A stretch of DNA of 32,163 nucleotides from Candidatus Thiosymbion oneisti (GTDB lineage Bacteria > Pseudomonadota > Gammaproteobacteria > Chromatiales > Chromatiaceae): the NCBI RefSeq assembly GCF_900092655.1, contig NZ_FLUY01001598.1:1-32163 (forward strand), in the 5' to 3' direction. A program made the translations under genes and the position numbers. This document shows, piece after piece, positions 16,014 through 22,930 of this stretch. Every line of letters begins with the position of its first letter. Within the stretch, counting starts at the first letter, position 1. The notes under the pieces are model-generated. The model was not told the origin of the DNA. It did not search any database and saw only the letters and a list, made by a program, of their open reading frames with translations.

Positions 16014-16176
16014 GGGACCTATATACATAGTTAGCCAGAACCACAATTAGGGAAAGCTACCGGCAGCCTATGGAGACTGAGGCGGTTGCGAAACCAGTTC
16101 TTATCCGTCATTTGGATTTCATCCAGGCCGCAAAGGAAAACACCACCCGCCGTGGCTAGCTATGTATATAGGTCCC
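16014..16176. mobile_element. 163-bp MITE with 24-bp terminal inverted repeats and 8-bp target duplication
   Basis: The left end (16014-16037) begins GGGACCTATATACATAG. The right end (16153-16176) is its inverted copy with 23 of 24 bases matching. The element is flanked on both sides by the identical octamer ATTGAAAA (16006-16013 and 16177-16184), a perfect target-site duplication. It has no coding capacity, so it must be mobilised by a transposase elsewhere. Families making 8-bp duplications include ISL3, IS6, IS66, IS256 and IS1595; I cannot assign it to one. The clean duplication suggests a relatively recent insertion. Confidence 0.9.
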
Positions 16177-16190
16177 ATTGAAAACACCTC

Positions 16191-16322
16191 CTAGTACCTC
16201 ATTTCATCAAATTTTGCATGTATCCCGCAGGGTGGGCTGTGCCCACCACTATGGGCCTGGATGGTGGGCACAGCCCACCCTACGGGTTTGATAATGAAAA
16301 ATAAGGTGAAACGAGGTACTAG
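16191..16322. mobile_element. 132-bp inverted-repeat element with nested hairpin
   Basis: The outer ends CTAGTACCTCATTTCA (16191-16206) and TGAAACGAGGTACTAG (16307-16322) are inverted copies with one mismatch. Nested inside is a long hairpin: CCGCAGGGTGGGCTGTGCCC... (from 16225) pairs with its inverse ending at 16285, 23 of 24 bases matching. This inner GGTGGGCACAGCCCACC palindrome is widely dispersed in gammaproteobacterial genomes in my recollection. The terminal CTAG or TA could be the target duplication. It starts only 6 bases after the right duplication of the 163-bp MITE. Confidence 0.75.
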
Positions 16323-16350
16323 CGCCGGGATAGGGGTAACGATGTGTCTG

Positions 16351-17240
16351 TCAGCCGACGCGAGCCTCTCGAGCACGCGCATCGTCGGCCATGGCTTTCA
16401 GGTAAGCAGCATCGTCGCCGAGACCCTCGAAGGCGTAAGGATTCAGGAACTGTCGCCCCCACAGCAGGGTGCGGTCTGTCGGAGCGAGCTCGGCTTGGTC
16501 ACAAACGCTGTCCCAGCTCTCGATAATCTTGTCCAGCAGACCTTCGAGGATCGCGATTGCCTCATCGCGGGACAGTAGAAAATGAGCCGCCGCATCGAGG
16601 CATGAAGCGATCCGGCTCATGCGATCTCCACCGGTGATCAGCGTCGCCTGTGAGGCCTCGTTGCCGGTGCGCGGTTGCGGACAGAATCGTAGGCCGGTGT
16701 CAGCGCGAGCGCCTGCCCGTCCCAGAAGGCCGAGTGGTTACGGGGGTGATCGTCCGTGTTGCCGCACAGGATGTTGAATGCCAGTCGGGAGAAGAGCTCG
16801 CGTAGCGTCGCTCGAGCATCTTTGAAGCGGTGACGGACGAGCTCCGCCAAGTCCTCGTAGCTCGCATAGCGCGCCATAATCTCATCGAGGGCGAGCATCG
16901 TGAGTGCCGACACCATCGCCTTGCGTTGCCAGCCGCCGCCGGATGGCACGCGGTCGAAACGCTCGATCAGCAGCACCTCTTTGTGCATCGCGCGTACAAG
17001 GGAGACGGGCGCCACCTCGAGCCCCGCCAGAGCACCGATTCGCATGGCAATGAATTCTGCCTTGGCCAGGCTGTAGAGATCGGTCGCCGACGCAAACTTG
17101 GCGATGTATTTTTTGCTACCCGCTTGAATCTGCGCCTTGGGCCGTGCTCCACCGATCGCGGTCCCATGCAGCAAGGCTTGATCGAGCTCGGAGCTCAAGG
17201 GCAAGCCTTTTTCTACGCGCTCGACGGATTGTACGAGCCC
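16351..17240 (-). pseudogene. hipA-like toxin kinase, truncated and frameshifted
   Basis: The minus-strand frame from about 17240 encodes GLVQSVERVEKGLPLSSELDQALLHGTAIGGARPKAQI, then KKYIAKFAS, ERFDRV and the catalytic loop LAFNILCGNTDDHPRNHSAFWD. The kinase motifs of HipA (Gly-rich loop, lysine, NTDDHxxN) are thus present. After LTPAYD near 16685 the frame breaks. Shifting frame restores the family sequence CPQPRTGNEASQATLITGGDRMSRIASCL and continues to 16351. The N-terminal ~100 residues are missing and replaced by an 88-bp palindrome, inside which the apparent start codon at 17273 lies. No hipB partner is seen. About 300 of the usual ~430 residues remain, so it is almost certainly dead. 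Confidence 0.85.
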
Positions 17241-17325
17241 GCGTAGGGCGGGACAGGTCAGGGACGACCGCATCCCGCCGTCCGAGTATCGGCGGGATGC
17301 GCTGCGCTTTCCCGCCCTACGCGGG
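17238..17325. repeat. 88-bp double palindrome that truncates hipA
   Basis: Outer arms CCCGCGTAGGGCGGGA (17238-17253) and TCCCGCCCTACGCGGG (17310-17325) are perfect inverse copies. An inner perfect hairpin pairs GCATCCCGCCG (17270-17280) with CGGCGGGATGC (17290-17300). The GTAGGGCGGGA...GATGCGCTGCGC motif belongs to a common class of dispersed non-coding repeats. It sits exactly where the hipA sequence stops resembling its family. Confidence 0.8.
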
Positions 17326-17621
17326 CTGGCGGGGCTCTCGCTACATCAACGCCCAGCTAATCTTCCGGAGCAACGAAGACAAGAAGTGGAGGGACGCGAC
17401 GGGTGATGGCGGGTGCATTCAACAGAAAGTTTCTGTCCCGCCCTATGGCATGGTGTTACTTCGAGAGGGATCGTAGTGTTGACATTTAGAAGGTCCGCAC
17501 AGCGGACCCTACGTCAACCATATACCAAGGCTTGTCCACCAGGATTCTCACAGATTTTTTCGTTTTTCATCTACGAAATCTGTGGATTGAAAGCGAGCTT
17601 GATTCACGACCATTGCCTTAC
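17326..17621. other. Repeat-rich gap between hipA remnant and aceK
   Basis: Plus-strand frame 17342-17476 encodes YINAQLIFRSNEDKKWRDATGDGG...SVPPYGMVLLREGS and could be the C-terminal tip of a carbohydrate-active enzyme. This is a weak impression and no start or body exists. GGTCCGC-ACA-GCGGACC (17492-17508) is a hairpin inside a wider TTGAC...GTCAA repeat. CACAGATTT (17549-17557) pairs with AAATCTGTG (17576-17584) just beyond the aceK stop and may help end that transcript, although no T tract follows. Confidence 0.4.
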
Positions 17622-19352
17622 TCAGGGTTGTGTACGCAGAAAACGCCGCTCCACCGGATACGCAAACACATCCTCCAGATACCCGTTTCGGATGACCTCC
17701 TGGCGCCGGCGCCACCAGGCGGCATCCAGCAGCTCTCGGTGGTATTCCAGGAAACACGCACGGATGCGGGGATCCGGGAGTAGAAAGGTCGCAAACTCCT
17801 CCGGGAAGACATCCCCCGGCGCCGGCGTATACCAGGGCTCATCCGCCAGTTCCATCTCCGGAAAGGGTGCCTCTGGAATTTCTCGGAAGTTGCACTCGGT
17901 CAGATAACAGATCTCGTCATAGTCGTAAAAGACTACGCGACCCTGGCGGGTAACACCGAAGTTCTTGAACAGCAAGTCGCCCGGGAAGATATTCGCGGCG
18001 GCCAGTTGTTTGATGGCATCGCCGTATTCCCGGATCACATGCCTTAGCTGCCCCGCGTCCGCCGTCTCCAGATAGAGATTGAGGGGACGCATGCGCCGTT
18101 CGATATACAGGTGTTTGATAATGACCTGATCACCCTCGATCACTAGGCTGTTCGCCGCCTCCTCCCGGAGCTGGGTCAGCAAGGCATCGGAGAAACGCTC
18201 CCGCGGGAAGGCGACCTCGGAGTACTCCCAGGAATCCGCCATCCGTCCCACGCGATCGTGCAGCTTGACCAACTGGTACTTCTCCATGACCGCCTCTCGG
18301 GTCGTCGTCTTGGGCGGCGGAAAGCGATCCTTGATCATCTTGAACACATAAGGAAAGGACGACAGGGTGAAGACGCACATCACCAGGCCGCGGATGCCCG
18401 GCGCTACCACCAGATCGTCGCTGGAATAGTGAAGGTGCTTGAGGAACGAGCGATAGAATTCGGCCTTGCCGAACTTGTGCAGGCCGATGGCGGTATAAAG
18501 CTCCGCCTTGCCCTTGTGGGGCATTAGCGGCCGTAGGAACTCCACGATCGCGGCCGGCACCTGGGTATCCACCATGAAGTAGGCACGCGAAAAGCTGAAG
18601 ATATCCCCGATCTCATCGCTGCCCATAAGCAGGGTGTCCACATAGAGACCACCCTCCTCGTCGTTCAAGATCGGAATGACGAAAGGAATCTGATCGGCCC
18701 CGTTGATGGCCTTACCGATGATGTAGGCGCCCTTGTTGCGATAAAAGACCTGCCTGAGGACCGCAAGCTGGAAGTTCTCACGCCTGTCCCTTCCACTCGG
18801 GAAGCGGGTCCGGATGGCGCGGGTGAGATTGCGCACATCGGCCCAAACGTCGCGGAAGGGCAACCGAAATCCGAAGCCGGACAGGATCTCGCAGACGACC
18901 TGAGCGAAGCCGTCCCGGGTCGGATAGTAACAGCGAAAGCTGGGGGTCTCCGACTCCAGGTGCTCGGTGGATATCACCGGCCATACGAAGATGAATTCGT
19001 TATTGTAATAGGTGCGGTGGAATAGGTGACAGAAGACCGAATTGTAATAGGTCTCCGCCAGCTCCGGCTGGCGGTGTTCGGGCAGCAGGCGCAGGTATTC
19101 CACCTTGACCCGCCGCCACAGGCGTGCGTCGAGGTCTTGGATGCTAAACTCGGAGCGCAAACCGGCGATGGTCTCGCCCACATGTCGGTCGTAGTAACCG
19201 ATGCGCTCGCGGGCGGCGCGCTGCACTTCCTCCCAATCCGCATCCTCGAACCACCGCCTTGCCCCCGCGGTCGTCATCCGATACCACCGGTAGTGGCGAT
19301 TGAACCCGGAATGGATCGCCCTAGCGATCTGCTTTGCCAGGACCCATGCCAT
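17622..19352 (-). CDS. aceK: Isocitrate dehydrogenase kinase/phosphatase
   Basis: A 576-residue bifunctional enzyme that phosphorylates and dephosphorylates isocitrate dehydrogenase, diverting carbon into the glyoxylate bypass. Family blocks are present throughout: FEDADWEEVQRAARERIGYYDRHV (35-58), APGIRGLVMCVFTL (317-330, nucleotide loop), the lysine in YVFKMIKDRF (338), NIFPGDLLFKNFGVTRQGRVVFYDYDE (454-480, catalytic and metal-binding) and the C-terminal EVIRNGYLEDVFAYPVERRF. Length is normal for the family. No aceA or aceB lies nearby, so the gene stands apart from its classical operon. Its presence implies that the cell grows on acetate or fatty-acid-derived carbon at times. Confidence 0.97.
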   Translation of the reverse strand: MAWVLAKQIARAIHSGFNRHYRWYRMTTAGARRWFEDADWEEVQRAARERIGYYDRHVGETIAGLRSEFSIQDLDARLWRRVKVEYLRLLPEHRQPELAETYYNSVFCHLFHRTYYNNEFIFVWPVISTEHLESETPSFRCYYPTRDGFAQVVCEILSGFGFRLPFRDVWADVRNLTRAIRTRFPSGRDRRENFQLAVLRQVFYRNKGAYIIGKAINGADQIPFVIPILNDEEGGLYVDTLLMGSDEIGDIFSFSRAYFMVDTQVPAAIVEFLRPLMPHKGKAELYTAIGLHKFGKAEFYRSFLKHLHYSSDDLVVAPGIRGLVMCVFTLSSFPYVFKMIKDRFPPPKTTTREAVMEKYQLVKLHDRVGRMADSWEYSEVAFPRERFSDALLTQLREEAANSLVIEGDQVIIKHLYIERRMRPLNLYLETADAGQLRHVIREYGDAIKQLAAANIFPGDLLFKNFGVTRQGRVVFYDYDEICYLTECNFREIPEAPFPEMELADEPWYTPAPGDVFPEEFATFLLPDPRIRACFLEYHRELLDAAWWRRRQEVIRNGYLEDVFAYPVERRFLRTQP

Positions 19353-19416
19353 CGGGTTACCCGTTAGTCGTGAAGCGCCCGAAATTGGAGTCGTTGGAGC
19401 GTCTTGGGGGCTGCAT

Positions 19417-20280
19417 TCACGAAAAGATCAGTTCTGCCTGCTTTGGGGTCTGGAGCCACTCCGGAAGCCTCGGCATCGGTAGACTTGCAAGTTCACTCGG
19501 TTCCAGCTTGTGCAATCCCCCACCATAGGTTCTTCCTCCGTTAATTAAGACTTGCTTTTTGAGGTTATTCAGGCAATCGAGAAGTTCTTCCATAGCATCG
19601 TTAAACTGCACATCTGCCGGATCGAACTGGTGAATATGAGTCAGGGTCACCCTGCGGAGAAGATACTCTCGGAGGACACGTCCGTAGTTCACGGAGAGAA
19701 ACTCGCTGGGGATCAACCAGGATGCGACCGCATTTGGTGCAAGTAGATGATGGGAAAGAAGGATAAAGTAGACGTACAGACCGCTTAATCCGCTGGGATT
19801 GAGACCTAGCTCGGATCGGACGCGACCCTGTAGAACCGATTTAACGGCTGACGGGATATGGTGGTGTCTTACATAGGGGGGATCTGTGCATAGTAGGCTG
19901 AATGTACCACGATTCTCCGGTAGTTTTGTGAAATCAAGGAAATTTTGGTTGATGACCCTAAACGGGGCGTCCGGCCATAGCTCACTGGCAATAGATGAAT
20001 ACCCAGCATCAAGCTCGATTCCTGATGCTTGTTTTATTCGTTCCTTGTCGGCACCAGCTTCTATTGCACCGAAGAAAACTCCTGTCCCTAATGCAGGTTC
20101 GAGAAAGCAAATATCACGATTACCGTGAAAGTGTAACGAATGCTTTACAATATCCCGTGCAAGATCAAAAGGTGTCGAAAATTGCCCAAGCCGATTGCGT
20201 TCCTCCTGCGTCCTGCAATCATCGATTTCCTTCTGTTTTATAACCGGAACATTCACCTTCTGTTTACCACTACTTCCCAC
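19417..20280 (-). CDS. N6-adenine DNA methyltransferase, probably internally deleted
   Basis: A 287-residue protein whose N-terminal 225 residues form a good N6-adenine methyltransferase domain. It has GQFSTP (32-37), motif I FLEPALGTGVFF (59-70), motif IV DPPY (133-136) and the helix region YFILLSHHLLAPNAVASWLIPSEFLSVNYG. After HIHQFDPADVQFNDA (about 229) the sequence jumps to MEELLDCLNNLKKQVLINGGRTYGGGLHKLEPSELASLPM, which is the C-terminal end of longer restriction-modification enzymes. The target-recognition region of perhaps 150 or more residues seems to be missing, in frame. No restriction endonuclease gene is adjacent. It may be a decayed or orphan enzyme. The gene is more AT-rich than its neighbours aceK and rraA, suggesting transfer. 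Confidence 0.8.
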   Translation of the reverse strand: MGSSGKQKVNVPVIKQKEIDDCRTQEERNRLGQFSTPFDLARDIVKHSLHFHGNRDICFLEPALGTGVFFGAIEAGADKERIKQASGIELDAGYSSIASELWPDAPFRVINQNFLDFTKLPENRGTFSLLCTDPPYVRHHHIPSAVKSVLQGRVRSELGLNPSGLSGLYVYFILLSHHLLAPNAVASWLIPSEFLSVNYGRVLREYLLRRVTLTHIHQFDPADVQFNDAMEELLDCLNNLKKQVLINGGRTYGGGLHKLEPSELASLPMPRLPEWLQTPKQAELIFS

Positions 20281-20351
20281 TGCAACATTGAGACGGAACG
20301 TGAAGAAGCCTGGAGAAAGATGCCGTGCATCATCAATACTAGTTGGCGAAA

Positions 20352-20368
20352 GGTACCTGTCAGGTACC
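20352..20368 (-). promoter_or_regulatory. Palindrome upstream of the methyltransferase gene
   Basis: GGTACCTG-T-CAGGTACC is a perfect 8+1+8 palindrome about 70 bases before the methyltransferase start. Immediately beyond it lies a second, overlapping one (TACCGGTA, 20365-20372). It could be an operator or a REP-type repeat. I have no evidence for a binding protein. Confidence 0.35.
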
Positions 20369-20440
20369 GGTATTTTTGAAGCTCAAGCCACTTCTGGATC
20401 GATTCCAGTTGGCGACGTTCCTGTATTCGACGCCGCACTC

Positions 20441-20923
20441 CTAAACCTCGAGCGCCTCCACGGAGACCAAGATGCCGTCCTCGTCGCAATAGATATGATC
20501 GCCCGGCCGGAAGCAGACCCCGGCGAAACTCACCGGGATGTCCCGCTGCCCTTCCCCCCGCTTCTCGCTCTTGCGCGGATTGGCGGCCAGCGCCTTCACC
20601 CCCAGCGCCATACCGACGAGTTCGACCGTATCCCGCACACAGCCGAACAACAGCACCCCGCGCCAGCCGTGCTCGACGGCGCTGGCCGCGATCAGATCGC
20701 CGAGCATCGCGCAGCGTAGGGAACCGCCGGCATCCACCACCAGCACCCTCCCCTCCCCCGGTTCGCCCAGAACGGCCTTGACCAGGGAGTTGTCCTCGAA
20801 GCATTTGACGGTGGCGATAGGACCGCAAAAGCGGGCGTGACCGCCGAAATCCCGGAAGATAGGGTCGCAGACCCGGACCCGGTCACCAGAGTCGTCAAAG
20901 AGATCGGCGGTTTTGAAGGTCAT
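20441..20923 (-). CDS. rraA: RraA-family protein (RNase E regulator / aldolase-like)
   Basis: A 160-residue protein matching RraA over its full length. It starts TADLFDDSGDRVRVCDPIFRDFGGHARFCGPIATVKCFEDNSLVKAVL and continues with GRVLVVDAGGSLRCAMLGDLIAASAVEHGWRGVLLFGCVRDTVEL, the conserved ring-shaped fold, and ends with PGDHIYCDEDGILV. E. coli RraA binds RNase E and slows mRNA decay. Relatives with the G-x20-R-D arrangement (GCVRD here) also act as hydroxymethylglutarate/oxaloacetate aldolases, so both roles are possible. It is on the same strand as the ROK kinase, 57 bases downstream of its stop. Confidence 0.92.
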   Translation of the reverse strand: MTFKTADLFDDSGDRVRVCDPIFRDFGGHARFCGPIATVKCFEDNSLVKAVLGEPGEGRVLVVDAGGSLRCAMLGDLIAASAVEHGWRGVLLFGCVRDTVELVGMALGVKALAANPRKSEKRGEGQRDIPVSFAGVCFRPGDHIYCDEDGILVSVEALEV

Positions 20924-20973
20924 GGGGCTGTCTGTCAGGAGGCATCATCTGTCCCAAGCTAAATCCGTTCAAA

Positions 20974-21004
20974 AACGAGTCTATGATCCGGCGGGTCTTG
21001 ACAC
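20974..21004 (+). repeat. Dispersed 31-bp repeat, copy B
   Basis: This copy matches 10911-10941 at 27 of 31 bases. It overlaps the last codons and stop of the ROK kinase gene, whose final residues (VSRPAGS) are partly encoded by the repeat. The position suggests an insertion that replaced the original 3' end of the gene. Confidence 0.5.
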
Positions 21005-21895
21005 CCACAGCCATGCCGCACCGCGGACGCCGCTGGAATCCCCGTGGATGGGGGACCGTAAGTCGATATGGGTTCCGTCCGAGAACAGGTACCGGCCAAT
21101 GAGCTTGGGTACCTCGCGGTAGAGCCGATTGAGGTTCGAGAGTCCGCCGCCGAGTACGATCACGTCCGGGTCGAGAAGGTTAACGACGCTGGCGAGTGCT
21201 CGGGCCATACGGTCCTCATAGCGCCGCAAGGCGGCCTCGGCTTCCGGGTCATGGGCCGCGGCGACGATCTGTGGGGGCGTCAGGTGGCGTCCCGTGGTCC
21301 GCAGCAAATCACTGGCGAGTCCCGGCCCTGACAGGAAGGTCTCGATGCAACCTCGTTTGCCGCAGTGACAGGGTGGTCCCGGCAGCTCGTCGTCCCGCGG
21401 CCAGGGCAGGGGATTGTGTCCCCATTCGCCGGCGATGCGGTTGGGTCCGGTGAGCAGGCGGCCGTTCACCACGATGCCGCCGCCGGTACCGGTGCCGATG
21501 ATCACGCCGAACACCGTGCCTACCCCACTGCCGGCGCCGTCTACCGCCTCGGAGAGGGCGAAGCAGTCGGCGTCGTTGGCCAACCGTACCGGGCGTCCCA
21601 GCATTTCGGCCAGATCCACATCCAGGTGTTTCCCGTTTAGCCATACCGAGTTGGCATTGCGCATGCGGCCGGTAAAGGGAGACAAGGAGCCTGGGATACC
21701 GACGCCCACGGTGCCGCGTGCGCCGGTCTCCGACTCCACCTTGGCGACCAGCGCACCGATGGTGCGCAGGGTCCCGGCATAATCGTTGCGCGGGGTTTGC
21801 ATCCGGTGGCGCGCCCGCACCCCCTGATCGGCGTCCAGCGCGATGACTTCGGTCTTGGTGCCGCCCAGATCAATTCCGATGCGGATTTCGCTCAT
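20981..21895 (-). CDS. ROK-family sugar kinase (fructokinase/glucokinase-like)
   Basis: A 304-residue sugar kinase. It has phosphate-binding [10 protein letters not shown] (7-16), the sugar-binding and catalytic segment [13 protein letters not shown] (105-117, base aspartate in NDA), [12 protein letters not shown] (134-145), EWGHNPLP (157-164), and the zinc site CHCGKRGC (176-183) that marks ROK kinases. The layout is closest to Mak-type fructokinases of gammaproteobacteria. It phosphorylates a hexose in the cytoplasm, the first step after uptake, and could in principle serve the sugar importer at 4050-8183, although they are 13 kb apart. The last few residues are encoded by a dispersed repeat; the core is intact. 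Confidence 0.92.
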   Translation of the reverse strand: MSEIRIGIDLGGTKTEVIALDADQGVRARHRMQTPRNDYAGTLRTIGALVAKVESETGARGTVGVGIPGSLSPFTGRMRNANSVWLNGKHLDVDLAEMLGRPVRLANDADCFALSEAVDGAGSGVGTVFGVIIGTGTGGGIVVNGRLLTGPNRIAGEWGHNPLPWPRDDELPGPPCHCGKRGCIETFLSGPGLASDLLRTTGRHLTPPQIVAAAHDPEAEAALRRYEDRMARALASVVNLLDPDVIVLGGGLSNLNRLYREVPKLIGRYLFSDGTHIDLRSPIHGDSSGVRGAAWLWVSRPAGS

Positions 21896-21930
21896 ATTGC
21901 CCGGCTTGTCCTATTGTTGGCTTATCTCTA

Positions 21931-22167
21931 AGAGGCTGTCTGGTTAAAAGCAATCCTGAATTGTTTGGCGCTGTTTGGGGGACTTGACATGTTGCGTTCA
22001 ACGCCCAACGGCTCGTTGGTCTACGGCCAGGCCGGTGCCGGCGTCTTAACGCAACCTACACCCACATGATCCCCCGCGCGGCCTGCACGCGCGGACCTCG
22101 CCTTAAGTGTAGGTTGCGTGGCCTAACGCAACACGACGCTAGGCTCCGTTTTAACCAAACAGCTTCT
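21931..22167. mobile_element. 237-bp MITE-like element with 19-bp inverted ends
   Basis: AGAGGCTGTCTGGTTAAAA (21931-21949) and TTTTAACCAAACAGCTTCT (22149-22167) are inverse copies with 17 of 19 matches. The AGAGGCTGT end resembles that of IS5-type elements. No coding sequence lies between. A nested inverted repeat (ACGCAACCTACAC at 22050-22062 and GTGTAGGTTGCGT at 22107-22119) is the kind of dispersed non-coding repeat found in related genomes. Short TA or TNA duplications are possible at the borders but not distinct. The right end overlaps the stop codon of the exported-protein gene. Confidence 0.75.
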
Positions 22168-22714
22168 AACCCCGACTAAACATTTTTTTAAGCTGCTGAG
22201 CCATTCCCTTAATCTTTCCCTGCATCAGTATTTTCCACCCCCCTTCCGTCTTCTTAAAGGAAACAACCTCCATTGTCTCCATCGTCATGTCTCCCAACTT
22301 GGCATGGGTTCGAGCGAGCACATGACGCAGATTTTCTCCTTCAGGGACGGTACCCAAGATATCGACCTGTTTGAATTCGAGCTGACCGAGTTGTTCTGCC
22401 TGAGCCATGACCCCCTTGAAAAAGGATGAGAAAAAGTCTGTATCGGACATGGTCTTAAGCGTCGCTTTGGTCATCCCTGGTCCAAAGAACTGGGCCAACA
22501 TCTGCGGCGCCATTTCGTCCGGCACCTCAGAAAAAAACGACAACATCTCCCTCATATCGCGCAAAGCCGAGGGGTCATAGAGTTCCACAAGCTTATCCCA
22601 CTGATCTTCCTTCATAAAATCGAAGTAGGATTTCGATAGTTCCTCCGGCGTGCTGGCATAACTTAGTGAGGCTATGAGGAATATGCCGCTGATGACCGCA
22701 ATGATCTGTTTCAT
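22166..22714 (-). CDS. Small exported protein of unknown function
   Basis: A 182-residue protein with a clear signal peptide (MKQIIAVISGIFLIASLSYAS, cleavage after about residue 20), so it is periplasmic or exported. The mature part is helical and methionine-rich early (SYFDFMKEDQWDKLVELYDPSALRDMREML). It then has strands (LEFKQVDILGTVPEGENLRHVLARTHAKLGDMTMETMEVVSFKKTEGGWKILMQ), the pattern of an NTF2-like cone fold. It has a strong ribosome site, AAGGAG (22721-22726, minus strand) 6 bases before the ATG. Its TAG lies inside the end of the MITE-like element. I do not recognise a named family. It lies downstream of the dynamin-like gene on the same strand with a 216-base gap. Confidence 0.75.
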   Translation of the reverse strand: MKQIIAVISGIFLIASLSYASTPEELSKSYFDFMKEDQWDKLVELYDPSALRDMREMLSFFSEVPDEMAPQMLAQFFGPGMTKATLKTMSDTDFFSSFFKGVMAQAEQLGQLEFKQVDILGTVPEGENLRHVLARTHAKLGDMTMETMEVVSFKKTEGGWKILMQGKIKGMAQQLKKMFSRG

Positions 22715-22930
22715 CTCGTTCTCCTTACCTTTGTTTTAGGGGACCTTGAAAAATCACCTTCCCGGCAATTTTTGAAGGCGTGAAGTGATAACCTGATTTC
22801 CACTTCGCTCGATCTTTCCAAGCACTTGGATGCCTGGAAAATGGCGGGGCATCCTTGCCCCACATGGACACTTTGAATGTGGTGCCCAAGCACCACCCCT
22901 CAGTCGGCTGCATCCGTTGTTCTCGGGGTA

